Source of the DNA: Chara braunii
Taxonomy: Eukaryota > Streptophyta > Charophyceae > Charales > Characeae
Reading direction: 5' to 3'
Assembly: GCA_003427395.1 (NCBI GenBank)
Contig: BFEA01000169.1
Coordinates: 1,730,377-1,751,170, forward strand
Length of the DNA: 20,794 bases
Made by a program: the position numbers and the translations under genes. Under the pieces are notes generated by a model. It worked only from the letters and a program-made list of their open reading frames with translations. It made no database searches and was not told the origin of the DNA. Each line of letters starts with the position of its first letter. Position 1 is the stretch's first letter. Shown here piece by piece: positions 10,021 to 18,112 of this stretch.

Positions 10021-10945
10021 TCAAACTCGGCCATCATGAGTACCCGGCCATGGGAGCCGCCAGCTGAGAAAGTCTCCTTCCCGTCTGAACCTCTTTGCAT
10101 TTTTGTCCTTGGAACTTTGACACAGGAGATCCCTGTTTCGACTTGGGACTCCACCCCACTTTCTTAAAATCCTTGGCACACCCCTTTTTCGCACTTCTGG
10201 GCCCGCTCCCACTCCGATTAGGAAATTGCGCTGGGCATGAGGTTGGGCGTCACAACGGTTCTCAAGCCACGTGAGTGGGTCCACTGTGATGACGGCTTAG
10301 GGGGCGAGTCATCTGGTTTGCTCTAGTGCCATTTCCCTCCATGGAAGTCCCGGGGAAAACACTAGCTTTCTTTTGAAGGGTTGGGTCGAGGATCCCTTGT
10401 TCCCCCTTAAGTTTCGGTTGTATAAGCGAGTCCAGGTTAGAACTACGTTGTTGATGACGAGTGTCTGCTCAATGATGGAGGTAGGTTTTTTTTGCCATTG
10501 TTGCATATTTTCTAAGGCGGGTTTGGTGATCCAAGCGTCATGCTCGACCTGTTTGCCGTGGGCAGAGAGGGCAACCCCTAGTACCCTAATGTGGGGCTCC
10601 ATTGGCATCCATTTGATGCTAGGCTACTAGTGGTCTGACTCCTTGGTGATGTATCCACCACGGACCACCAGCCTTGCATCTTGTTACCCTAGTTGACCAC
10701 TATGTCTGAAACCTGGGCAAACATGTTCATGAGGTTAAGGACCTCCTCCATGTTGCCTTGCATTACTTCCACTATGAGCGTCAGGCGGTCAACGAACATA
10801 GAGCAGATGGGGATTGCTTCTTTCGGGATGCCTGTGACAAACTCCATCCTTGGGGCTTCACATACCCTTCGAGATGAACCCCAAAGTAGGCCCCGAATAC
10901 GTATCTTGACGAACCATGGACGAAAGGGATCTGTTTCAATTTTTT
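10021..10945 (-). pseudogene. LINE copy 3: fragment of RT, thumb and start of linker
   Basis: From the right, the minus strand reads MEFVTGIPKEAIPICSMFVDR, LTLIVEVMQGNMEEVLNLM and FAQVSDIVVN, then RVLGVALSAHGKQVEHDAW, QQWQKKPTSIIEQTLVINN (10309-10608), then in another frame DPLTWLENRC (10021-10284). Each block aligns with LINE copy 2. The catalytic FADD is FVDR here (codons at 10785-10796), so one catalytic Asp is lost. The upstream RQGDPL block is barely recognisable (DPFRPWFVKI). No target-site duplication or clear ends were found. A T run at about 10940-10949 lies at its 5' side. Confidence 0.82.
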
Positions 10946-10984
10946 TTTGTGTGTGATTGCATGCATCTTTTCAGCTTGCACTTG

Positions 10985-12280
10985 CCCTTTTCGATTTAGC
11001 CTCGCACGATCAAGTAGCGACCGCGAGGGAACACTTCAAGGAAGCGGTTAGGAATTTAGTTGACATAGTTTTAAATTTTGTGCTTAGCATGAGTGCATTA
11101 CATAGTTTTAATTTTTGTGCTTAGCATGAGTGCATGCAGGCATGTTCGAATTCTTGCTCGACTATGCAAGTTGGCTTCCTGCGCGCCAACTTCTTTTCTC
11201 GTCGCCTTCATCTACACGCATCTCTTCATCTTCCTCCCACCCCTTCTTGTATCCTCCCCTTGTACCCTTCGACGCAAATGATTGGTAGCTAGTTGAGATG
11301 GTCGTACCAAGCCGTAAGAACGAACTTAAGCGCACGACTTGAATGACCACTGTGAAAACTTTGATCGTCTCGCCTTTCTCGACTCTCTAGATCCTTCTTT
11401 CTTTCGTCCTCCTCATGTACACCCCTCGCTGCTTGCATTACATGTTGGTGCCCCGCCGCCTTCTACGCTATAAATTTGCACAGCCCTCTCCTTTCTTCCT
11501 TCTATGATCTCAGCTGCAATGTTGCGCGAGCTATGTGTGAAGACTATGGCCCTGAACAGGTTCGGCATGCCCAAGGAACGGGCGGATTGACGGTGTGGGG
11601 TAGACTTAGCGAGACGACATGCCCAATATCAGAGAGTCTACCCAGGCGGCGTGGCGCGACCGGCTCGGGGAGCGTCACGTCGCTCCGCTATTGACATGGG
11701 CCGGTTCGTGAGTTGGTGGTGTCTTGTCGGCATGGCTCCCTGCGAGGAATATCTAGGAGTTGATGTGGGCAATGGGGATTATAGCGGCAGGCGATGACGC
11801 GAGGTTCCGCTGGTTTTGTCTGGCGCGGCCATTGGCGTGATGCTTTGGTTGAGGGTTCTTCCATCCTTGATAACCTAGGCTGAAGAGGTCTCTTGCTCCG
11901 TGCTTCGTTTATGTGGTGTCGCCGGTTGACACGCTAGAGGAAGGGGAGGCTGCCGGGGTGATTAGGATAGTCTTCATGAGATCTTGGGCATGGTAGTGGC
12001 CCTGCTCCTATGTTCCTGCGCGAATCTAGTGGAGGTTGGTTGGGCGGCGCGGACAGAAAGTGAGGTGCATCTTTTCATGCGGAGTGCAGGGAGGGAGGCT
12101 TGTTAGAAGTTGGAGCGTCAAAAAGAGCTGGTGGTTTCAAGCGTTCGTTTGAGCTGGTTCACCGGTTAAAGACACGGAAGCAGGTAGCGGCGCAATAATG
12201 ACAGCGGTGATGGAGCAGGAGAATTTTGTGCGAACACGTGTGGCGCTATTCGTGTCGGCTGCCTTTTCAAACTGATTTTG
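10985..12280. other. Unassigned sequence
   Basis: About 1.3 kb of GC-balanced DNA without a recognised gene. Apart from a short tandem duplication at 11063-11136, I see no repeat, RNA gene or long frame. The plus-strand frames at 11093-11281 and 11476-11694 are short and match nothing I know. Confidence 0.4.
11063..11136. repeat. 37-bp tandem duplication
   Basis: Two adjacent copies of a 37-bp unit, acatagttttaa...tttgtgcttagcatgagtgcat, differ at one or two positions. It is a simple recent tandem duplication. Confidence 0.9.
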
Positions 12281-12602
12281 CTGATTTCAGTTTTATATAT
12301 TCTAATTTCCAATATTCTTGCTCTAATCGAGTGCTTACACAGTTATAAATTCAGCTTATCAAATTTGGAAAAATAAACTCATAATCTTATCCTCTATTTT
12401 TTTATCATTCAAATTCACATCTACATGTATACACATATACACATATCCTTGAATTTCAACTATAATTTATAAAAGTCCCAAGCAAAGTATTCTCATCTAC
12501 ATGTACACACATACACACAAACATATATTATCCATTCTGAATCACCAGCACAATTCATAGGGATCTGTTCTATGATGACGTATCCTCAAATTTCGACTAT
12601 AA
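12281..12602. repeat. AT-rich block with duplicated motifs
   Basis: Base composition switches sharply to AT-rich at about 12270. The motif 'catctacatgta' followed by ACACA steps occurs at about 12418 and 12495. The motif 'aatttc[ag]actataattt' occurs at about 12452 and 12588, the second ending exactly where atp6 homology begins. 'aagtcccaag[ct]aaagt' occurs here at about 12474 and again at about 13047, just past the trnG fragment. This suggests the block belongs to the same imported or rearranged unit as the mitochondrial DNA. Confidence 0.65.
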
Positions 12603-12881
12603 TTTCTACTTCTTGAACTAATTTCTTATTGTTTTCGCGCACTAAGTCTAGGAATACGTTTATTTGCCAATATGATGGCTGGTCATAATTTAATGAAGAT
12701 TTTGAGTGGTTTTGCTTGGACTATGTTGTCTATGGGAGGTATCATGTATTTAGCTCATCTTGCACCTTTTCTCATTGTTTTCGCATTAACTGGGTTAGAG
12801 TTAGGTGTTGCTGTATTACAAGTTTATGTTTTTACTATTCTAATATGTATTTACCTAAATAACGCTTTAAATTTTGACTAA
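12603..12881 (+). pseudogene. atp6: Mitochondrial atp6 3' end in nuclear context (NUMT)
   Basis: The 92 codons encode the C-terminal part of mitochondrial ATP synthase subunit a. The frame opens with LELISYCFRALSLGIRLFANMMAGH, containing the conserved Arg of the proton channel helix. It continues with KILSGFAWTML and LTGLELGVAVLQVYVFTILICIYLN, and ends at a natural stop. This wording is typical of streptophyte mitochondria. The upstream frame is closed by a stop at 12600, and the N-terminal half of the protein is absent. It lies between nuclear retroelements beside half of a mitochondrial tRNA, so it is a transferred fragment, not a working gene. The lack of internal stops suggests recent transfer or misassembled organelle DNA. 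Confidence 0.93.
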
Positions 12882-12894
12882 CCACTTTCTCTCA

Positions 12895-12928
12895 CTTCGT
12901 GGCCTCTGGTGACACAACCGCCACGAAG
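12895..12928. other. Hairpin downstream of atp6
   Basis: A perfect 9-bp inverted repeat, cttcgtggc (12895-12903) and gccacgaag (12920-12928), with a 16-nt loop, lies 14 bp after the atp6 stop. A second GC stem (ccaccc/gggtgg) follows at about 12944-12962. Such hairpins often stabilise 3' ends of organelle transcripts. That role is inference. Confidence 0.6.
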
Positions 12929-13008
12929 CGTTCATCTTTCCCACCCACCCAGGGTGGGGTGGTGTCGGCTCCATTCTTTTCTTGGCCAGGCAGCGAAGGA
13001 AGCTGACG

Positions 13009-13043
13009 AGCGGAAAAAGGGATTTGAACCCTCAACCTTAGCC
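13009..13043 (-). pseudogene. trnG: 3' half of mitochondrial trnG(GCC)
   Basis: On the minus strand the sequence carries the 3' side of the anticodon stem (GGCT), AAGG, the T arm GAGGGTTCAAATCCCTTT and the acceptor strand TTTCCGC plus T. This corresponds to the 3' half of the mitochondrial tRNA-Gly(GCC) of green plants. The anticodon and the entire 5' half are missing, replaced at 13044 by unrelated DNA, so it is a broken gene. It lies 128 bp from atp6 in opposite orientation, probably within the same NUMT. Confidence 0.8.
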
Positions 13044-13142
13044 TGAAAGTCCCAAGTAAAGTTTCTATCATGATTTTATAATCTTGGAACCCAAAAACTT
13101 CGGAATTTTTCTGATAATTAGTTTTTTTCTTCAAATAAATGG

Positions 13143-13403
13143 GTGATACGTGTAAATGGTGGGACCTGCCAAACATTGATTGGCGCAAGAGGCAGGGGAA
13201 TAATTGTAATAGTCTTACTGCCGCCATGCGTTTTTCAGTGGGTTGTTCTTAAAGATGTAGGGTGTTTTCGGGGGTTATTGTATATTTTTGAAGGGGCCCT
13301 GCTTTTCCAAATTGCGATCAACATTTTGGTAAGTGTGTCATCGATAGCTGAAGTCGGCTGGATCGGATCGTTCCCGGAGCTCTATCTTGCAAAGGCATCA
13401 TAA
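13143..13403 (+). CDS. Hypothetical hydrophobic open frame
   Basis: An 86-codon frame with two hydrophobic stretches (GIIVIVLLPPCVFQWVVL and GALLFQIAINILVSVSSIA) ends in GSFPELYLAKAS. It lies directly after the mitochondrial segment, and its end loosely recalls the start of NAD2 proteins (FPE.FL), so it may be more mitochondrial DNA. The resemblance is weak and I do not assign a function. No splice or promoter evidence is visible. Confidence 0.2.
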   Translation: MIRVNGGTCQTLIGARGRGIIVIVLLPPCVFQWVVLKDVGCFRGLLYIFEGALLFQIAINILVSVSSIAEVGWIGSFPELYLAKAS

Positions 13404-14297
13404 GGTGGGGGGTCAATGTCTCAAAGAGGGTAGGGGCGTAGTAGGGGGTTGCCCTATTCTGGGGCAGGGGCTGGTGCGCGGGTCAACATCAGTCCCAGCG
13501 GAGGCAGAAATGGGCAAGGGGCGGGGGGGCATGCTTTAGGTGAGAACTGCGTGCTCCTGGGGAAAGGGGGGTAGAGGGTGGTCCTATATTGGTGCTGAGG
13601 GAGAGTGGGCGACCCGCCTCGGCGGAGGCAGTGTAGAGTTGAGGGGGGAGGGGGAGGGAGGGGCGATCTCTCTCGAAGAATTCTAACATCCAGTTTAGTA
13701 TTTCTTTCCATTTGGTTTGCCTCTTGAGGAGGTTGTAGGAATAGGTGCTATCTGGCAAGTCATATGTGATCCTGCAAAGGGTGGTCGAAAATTTGGTGGC
13801 CCTTGAAGACCGATGCTGGAACGACACTGGCCGGAGCCGGAGTCAGGTGGCGCAACTCTGTGACACCGGGGGCGTGAGGCCTGGTAGAGAGATCTAGGGG
13901 GCTGTTTGCGGGGGCAGTTTCAGTGGTCATCGGGGGTCGTAACTGGAGCAATGCTTGCCGGTGCTGGAGCAAGGCGGTGCAACCTTGTAACCTAACCTGA
14001 TGGGAGCATGAGGCCTGGAAGAGCTTCGATTCGTGCTGAAAACAGCCATGCTGGTGGTGGTAGTAGGTGGATTGAATAGGTTTCACCTATCTGATTCGTG
14101 GTTGGGAGGCTTTTTGACACACATATTCTAGTGACTTGGTAGAGTCTGAATATTGGACCATGAATGTTTCTGAGTTTTCCCTTTTCTTCAATTGTTCTTA
14201 GCCGAAGCCGGGTAATCGCCCGGGTAGCTCATTTTTGTATTCTGATAAGGGACGCTGGGCCTGGTTCCCAGCCGTGTTGCTCCCCACGAAAAGATTG
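13404..14297. other. Unassigned GC-rich sequence with a divergent duplication
   Basis: This G-rich stretch (on the plus strand) has no recognised gene. The Pro/Arg-rich frames on the minus strand reflect composition. A divergent duplication with a spacing of about 130 bp is visible: one copy from about 13814, a second from about 13943. The copies share 'gcgg/gcaac...' and 'gaggcctgg[ta]agag' blocks. Confidence 0.45.
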
Positions 14298-14300
14298 GGG

Positions 14301-14328
<28 letters not shown>
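14301..14328. repeat. A28 homopolymer, possible retroposon tail
   Basis: Twenty-eight consecutive A follow GGGG. A plus-strand retroposon tail is possible, with 14100-14300 as the body, but I found no matching direct repeat on either side. It could equally be an expanded homopolymer. Confidence 0.5.
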
Positions 14329-14333
<5 letters not shown>

Positions 14334-14757
14334 GTTGGAGGCACTGAGGGTTGGTGGAGACGGGAGTGCAGCCAGTGGCAGGGCCTTGTGGCTATGTTGT
14401 CTCGTGCTCAGTTGGATATGGTGGCTGCGCACGAGGAGTGTCGGCGTTGTTGATATTTTTCAGTAGCGAGGGACCCGCTTCTTTTCCTTCACTGCTTTGC
14501 CCGAGTCCCTAGGTCCAGGAGCAGGGTTTTGAAGTTGTCCTGCACTTCTCCATCTTTGATTTCTGACAGCCAGTGTTTCCCGAAGGACCCTCGGATCTGA
14601 GGCGAGAACCCCAGTTTTGCCTTGGCGGTTCAAATCCCTCCCCCCGAAATCATCGGCCACCCCCCCCTAACTCTGATCGGCGCTCCCGGCGCTCCCACGT
14701 CTACGGGACGCTGCGCGGGTTGTGAGGTTGCATATCACATGCCTGTGAGGCGGATCC
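14329..14757. other. Unassigned sequence left of LINE copy 4
   Basis: No recognised gene. A B-box-like stretch (ggttcaaatccc at about 14629-14640) is present, but there is no A box at a suitable distance. C-rich runs at 14640-14670 are homopolymeric. Confidence 0.35.
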
Positions 14758-14897
14758 TCATGATTTTTTCACGAGCACGCAGATTGGCCCATGTGCTTCC
14801 ATTACTACCAAGAAGAGGAAGAGGGTCAAGGGATCCCCTTGTCGGACCGGGCACTGCAGTCTTATTTCTGGAGCTTTGCGAACATTAAGCTGACCCT
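14758..14897 (-). pseudogene. LINE copy 4: RT motif fragment (RQGDPL)
   Basis: The minus-strand frame reads GQLNVRKAPEIRLQCP, then VRQGDPLTLFLFLVVMEAHG. This is the RT block that in LINE copy 2 reads RQGDPLTPFLFVI. Homology stops at about 14758, before the FADD block, so the element is cut here. On the right it is interrupted by the retroposon at 14898-15427 and resumes at 15444. Confidence 0.85.
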
Positions 14898-15427
14898 TAA
14901 CATAAGTTTCCACACATGATACTGTCTTCATAGATTCACAGAATATACACACAAAAAAACATGCTGGGGAGCTAGTCACTGGTGGGGTCTAGTGCCTGCA
15001 GTAGGTTCAGGTAGGTTGGATAGGGTGCCATTGGGTGCAGTTCCTACTGACATTCGGATAGAACTGTCTGGTGGCTATATATGGGGCCTGTAGTTCATTG
15101 TCTGGGCCTGGTGTCCGAAGTTCCCCTTCGACAAGGTTCGTCCGATTCCACTTCCACCAGGGCTGGGCAACCTATCAGCCCTGGTGCCTATCACTGCTGT
15201 GCGGTCCAAGTTGCCTGCCCGTTGGTAGGGCAATGGTCCTGCGTGCTGGCCACACTGAGGTCGGATAGTGGGATAGGGGGTGCGCTAGGAGTATTGACGT
15301 GAGGATGGGTTGGGAGGTGGTCTCATATTCCAGGACACCTGCGGCTCACACTTCCAGGTGATCACTGTGCACACACTGACTGGCCTCTACAACACCCTGG
15401 ACCTTAAAAAAAAAAACAAAAAAAAAC
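14898..15427 (+). mobile_element. About 530-bp retroposon inserted in LINE copy 4
   Basis: Exact 16-bp direct repeats, acattaagctgaccct, lie at 14882-14897 and 15428-15443. The right one directly follows an A-rich tail (about 15406-15427, AAAAAAAAAAA-C-AAAAAAAAA). RT sequence lies on both outer sides. This is the structure of a plus-strand retroposon with its target-site duplication. The body has no open frame of note and no clear A/B-box pair. 'tatatat' occurs at about 15076. It may be a non-autonomous element mobilised by these LINEs, or a retrocopied transcript. Alternatively, some sequence just right of 14898 (VETYV in RT frame) could still be RT. Confidence 0.75.
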
Positions 15428-15443
15428 ACATTAAGCTGACCCT

Positions 15444-15740
15444 CATTGTGCCATTGTGGTGTAGCCAAAATTGAGGTTATCGAGGCTTTTCTCGAGGAAT
15501 AGCCAATCCACATTGTCACAAACCTTCTCAATGTCGGTGAACACTAGTGCCATGTTGTATTTGGATTGGCGCTCTATCTTGATCAGCTCATTTATTAGGA
15601 GCACATTGTCTAAATCGTGTCTGAGATTGGATGAGATCCACCATGACCAAGATCATTTTGTCAGCTAGTGCTTCGGCGATCATCTTTTAGGTTACTGTGA
15701 AAAGGGTGATGGGACGGTAGTTGCATATGTTGGCTTTTTC
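15444..15740 (-). pseudogene. LINE copy 4: RT core fragment
   Basis: The minus strand reads NYRPITLFTVT, a stop codon (TAA at about 15690), KMIAEALADKM, then in another frame DLDNVLLINELIKIERQSK, MALVFTDIEKVCDNVDWLF and LEKSLDNLNFG. These are RT blocks before and at motif A. Motif A has drifted (FTDIEKVCDNVDW against FIDFEKAYDHVD in copy 2). At least one stop and one frameshift make it inactive. Confidence 0.88.
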
Positions 15741-16109
15741 ACCTTTCTTGAACACTAGTGTGAGGACCCCTTGACCCACTGGATTCCCCATGCAGCCCGT
15801 CTGTCTACCTGATGATAGTACTCCATCAAATCCTGTGACATTGAGGACCACATGGTTTCCCAGAATTCCTTGGGGAAACTGTCGATGCCCGGGGTTTTGT
15901 CCTCTTCCATTTGGAGGAGGGCAATCCTGTGCAATTGAGGACCACATGGTTTCCCAGAATTCCTTGGGGAAACCGTCGATGCCAAGGGTTTTGTCTTCTT
16001 CCATTTGGAGGAGCGCCGCTCTTATTTCTTGGGTGGTGAGTGGACTGTCCAGGGAAGCATGTTGTTCCATGGCAAGCCACTGCGTCATCAGGGTTAGGAA
16101 CGTGTTCAT
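15741..16109 (-). pseudogene. LINE copy 4: RT N-terminal region with tandem duplication
   Basis: The minus strand reads SLDSPLTTQEIRAALLQM, EEDKTLGIDGFPKEFWETM, then a repeat of the same block in a shifted frame, then ...GCMGNPVGQGVLTLVFKKG and NICNYRPITL. Copy 2 has the same order (PLTKEEIWTTLLQMEEDK ... NYRPITLL). A 94-bp tandem duplication sits in the middle. Because 94 is not a multiple of three, the second copy is read out of frame, which scrambles the protein. Confidence 0.88.
15831..16018. repeat. 94-bp tandem duplication inside LINE copy 4
   Basis: Units at 15831-15924 and 15925-16018 share tcctgtg, 'attgaggaccacatggtttc', 'ccttggggaaac' and 'tcttccatttggaggag' in the same order, with only a few differences. 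Breakpoints lie in the repeat itself. No inserted element is involved. Confidence 0.9.
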
Positions 16110-16387
16110 TAGCTACGCCCTTGTTGCCTCTGGGCTTTACTCTGTGGTTGATGTGAACAAAGATTTGAAAAAGTCATGGGCCACTTTCAGGCTATATGCC
16201 GAGGAGAACGTGGTGGCCCCCTCCTCTTTGACGGAGTCACAGAGGATTCCAGGAGGCATTATTTGAGGTGTTGTAAGAGTGTGTGAGTCGTTGCACTTGG
16301 GTTCTGTTGTTCACGGTGCAAAATTTTCTCTTCTTCGATGTCAAATTCTTGTGCATATTTCATTTTGCTAGTGCTTTGGAGCATTCA

Positions 16388-16916
16388 TTACATTTTTTGG
16401 CCACATGTTATTTTTGAATCATGTTCTTCTCGCTTGGACTGGCAGTACTTTCGCACACCAGTGAGGAATGCCTGAAATTGTTGTGAGCATAGGAGGGACG
16501 TAGTGAGCTTGTAGAACCCTGGCCCCTGATCTGGCTTCTCGCGAAATGAGAATGATATTACACACATCTTGTTGTCCGCGCCCGCCCAAGGGCTTTGAGG
16601 GAAAATTGCTGGACCTTGCAGCGTGCTGTCCAGGTTCTCTGACATAAGTATCAAGTCAATTCTTGGCCTGGACTGGTGTGGTGTTCCGCTGTTGCAGACG
16701 CAGGGACCTACAATAGGTGTCGTAAACGTGCTCTGATTCGCACCATCTTTGGATAGTGCGTTCATCCTCCTTAATGTATCCTGGGTATGGGAATGGGGTG
16801 CACCATCTGTCTAGCCATCGGTGAGGGTGCCATGACTCTGCGGTCCATTGCCCTTTGAAAAAACTTGCTCCATCGGCCATTGCCCGTTGAAAAACAAGAA
16901 GGATAAACAAGCTCAA
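16388..16916 (-). pseudogene. LINE copy 4: C-terminal part of the APE-type endonuclease
   Basis: The minus-strand frame at 16388-16765 contains RPRIDLILMSENL, which matches the (S)RIDRIL.S motif near the end of LINE endonucleases, followed about 20 residues later by GADNKMCVISFSF where S-D-H is usual. The catalytic His/Asp pair is therefore altered. The neighbouring frame at 16656-16916 gives the preceding portion after a frameshift. The N-terminal half of the nuclease was not found to the right, where repeat copy B begins at 16932. The linker to the RT is at 16110-16387. Confidence 0.75.
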
Positions 16917-16931
16917 ATTTTGCTGCGGCCA

Positions 16932-17154
16932 TAGTTACCTCAAAAAACAAAGATTAGCCGCGGCAGTCCCATTGTGACTGCACTCTGACCAAATGAGCAA
17001 TTGGCAGAACACCATGACTTTGTCTTCCCCTAAATGCGATGCACCTTCATGCAAGTGTGACCCGGGCAACACGTGCAAATCTGCAAATTCATGATTGCAA
17101 AGGCTGCAGATTTTGTGATTTTCAGATGCCGGTGAGTATGCCCTAAGAATGGCA
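16932..17154. repeat. Dispersed repeat, copy B (empty site)
   Basis: An uninterrupted counterpart of 2712-3036, colinear over its full length with scattered substitutions and small indels (for example an extra 'caccttcatgcaag' region). At 17072-17090 it has the target sequence once, without the insert found in copy A. Its left edge adjoins the endonuclease remnant of LINE copy 4. The family is unknown. Confidence 0.85.
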
Positions 17155-17315
17155 ATCCTGCCCTCCCCCCCACCACTAAGGTCTCAGTGTTGTTGGGCAG
17201 TCAAAAATATAATATAGTGACTGCGGCGAGGGAGATTTACAGCAGTAGAGGACGACTGGGAGAGGAGAAAAACATGGCGGCACGCGTTTGGAGAAGATGC
17301 AGGGCTATCAAAGAC

Positions 17316-17448
17316 GTAATCAGCTACCGTCTTCCCCCGAACACAACGCACCCTCACTTTGACTGTATCGGGCTGGAAACATACCTTGTATACGTTCATT
17401 TTCAGGGCGCGCTATGTTTGGGGGAAGACGGTAGTCGAACATGATTAC
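17316..17448. other. Long imperfect hairpin
   Basis: Arms at 17316-17349 and 17409-17448 are inverted copies. They share gtaatca/tgattac, then taccgtcttccccc paired with gggggaagacggta, then a less perfect stretch to the loop (about 59 nt). About 28 of 34 positions pair, allowing one 5-nt bulge. It could be a MITE-like foldback, a small-RNA precursor or a chance palindrome. It is followed by an A run at about 17457-17470. Confidence 0.7.
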
Positions 17449-17511
17449 TGTAGGGAAAAAAAAAAAAAAAGAGATTGAAAATAGGGAGGGGGGGGGAGCA
17501 TGGTGAGATCC

Positions 17512-17830
17512 AGCGGCCTAGCTCAGTTGGTAAGGCATGCAAGTGGCATTCAGGAGGTCGTGGGTTCAATCCCCATTGGCTTCCGGGCATGCTTGGTGCC
17601 CGCCACCTAGAGATAGGCCACTGGATCCCCCAATTGGCATTGAGCAAGAGTCTGCCAATGTTCGTAGGGGAGGGGACCTGAGGGGAGGCACAGGGATGGA
17701 CCATGTCGGCATGGTCCCTGATGCTCCCGGCTGTCCCCTGGCCAGTATAGCCCACCTGCAAGTAGGGAGCAGCCCCCGCATGTTCTCTCATGAACACGGT
17801 TCTGGCTCCTACGGGTTTCCCCATATGACT
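17512..17830 (+). mobile_element. tRNA-derived SINE
   Basis: The head is tRNA-like. An A box, tagctcagttggt, lies at 17519-17531, and a B box within gggttcaatcccc at 17562-17574, a spacing typical of an internal pol III promoter. The acceptor stem does not pair well and no sensible anticodon stem forms, so it is not a tRNA gene. A body of about 250 bp follows, ending near TAGTAGTAGTGGTAGGTGGGTAGG repeats. That would be a simple-repeat tail instead of poly(A). The exact 3' end and flanking duplication were not found. Confidence 0.75.
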
Positions 17831-17986
17831 ATAATTAGTAGTAGTGGTAGGTGGGTAGGTATATTGTCAAAAGACTATATACTTCAGATTAGTTATAATA
17901 ACACCCATATGTATATATTCTGTTTGACCATATGTATGTCATGTACATATATATGCCATTATATGGGTATATACTCTGTATGTCAC

Positions 17987-18030
17987 AGTTTTTTTTTGTT
18001 TTTTTTTGGGGGGGGGCGGGGGGGGGGCGC
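17987..18030. repeat. T-rich then G-rich homopolymer tract
   Basis: Long T runs switch into runs of G broken by single C, directly before the U6-like sequence. Such tracts are error-prone in sequencing and could form G-quadruplexes. Confidence 0.85.
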
Positions 18031-18112
18031 GTTCCTCAATACATGTGTGTCAGCCTTGTCTAGAGACCATGCTAATCTTCTCTTTATCATTTCAAAGAAA
18101 GAGCAATAGTGT
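18031..18112 (-). pseudogene. U6 spliceosomal snRNA-like relic
   Basis: The minus strand reads TTTGAAATGATA, then AAAGAGAAGATTAGCATGG, then TCTCTAGACAAGGCTGACACACA, then TTGAGGAACG. This follows U6 snRNA from the GGAACGATA region through the ACAGAGA box, the catalytic AGC triad, the internal stem-loop (CC..TG..CAAGGATGACACGCA) and the downstream AAATCGAGAAATGG. The ACAGAGA box is AAAGAGA here and the internal loop has several changes. The 5' stem-loop is not recognisable. Since U6 is almost invariant in eukaryotes, I call it a pseudogene. A divergent functional copy is less likely. It lies against an assembly join (N at 18163). Confidence 0.72.

Noticed and set aside
12672-12881. Independent 69-residue membrane protein starting at ATG 12672
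   Set aside because: The atp6 frame continues in register upstream to 12603, so the ATG is an internal Met of atp6.
14230-14328. SINE ending in the A28 run
   Set aside because: No A/B-box pair and no flanking direct repeat found; kept only as a homopolymer with a possible tail role.
14620-14650. tRNA gene or SINE head at a B-box-like ggttcaaatccc
   Set aside because: There is no A box at a suitable distance, and no cloverleaf can be drawn.
17537-18109. 190-codon plus-strand frame
   Set aside because: It runs through the SINE, T/G homopolymers and the U6-like relic, so it is not a protein gene.
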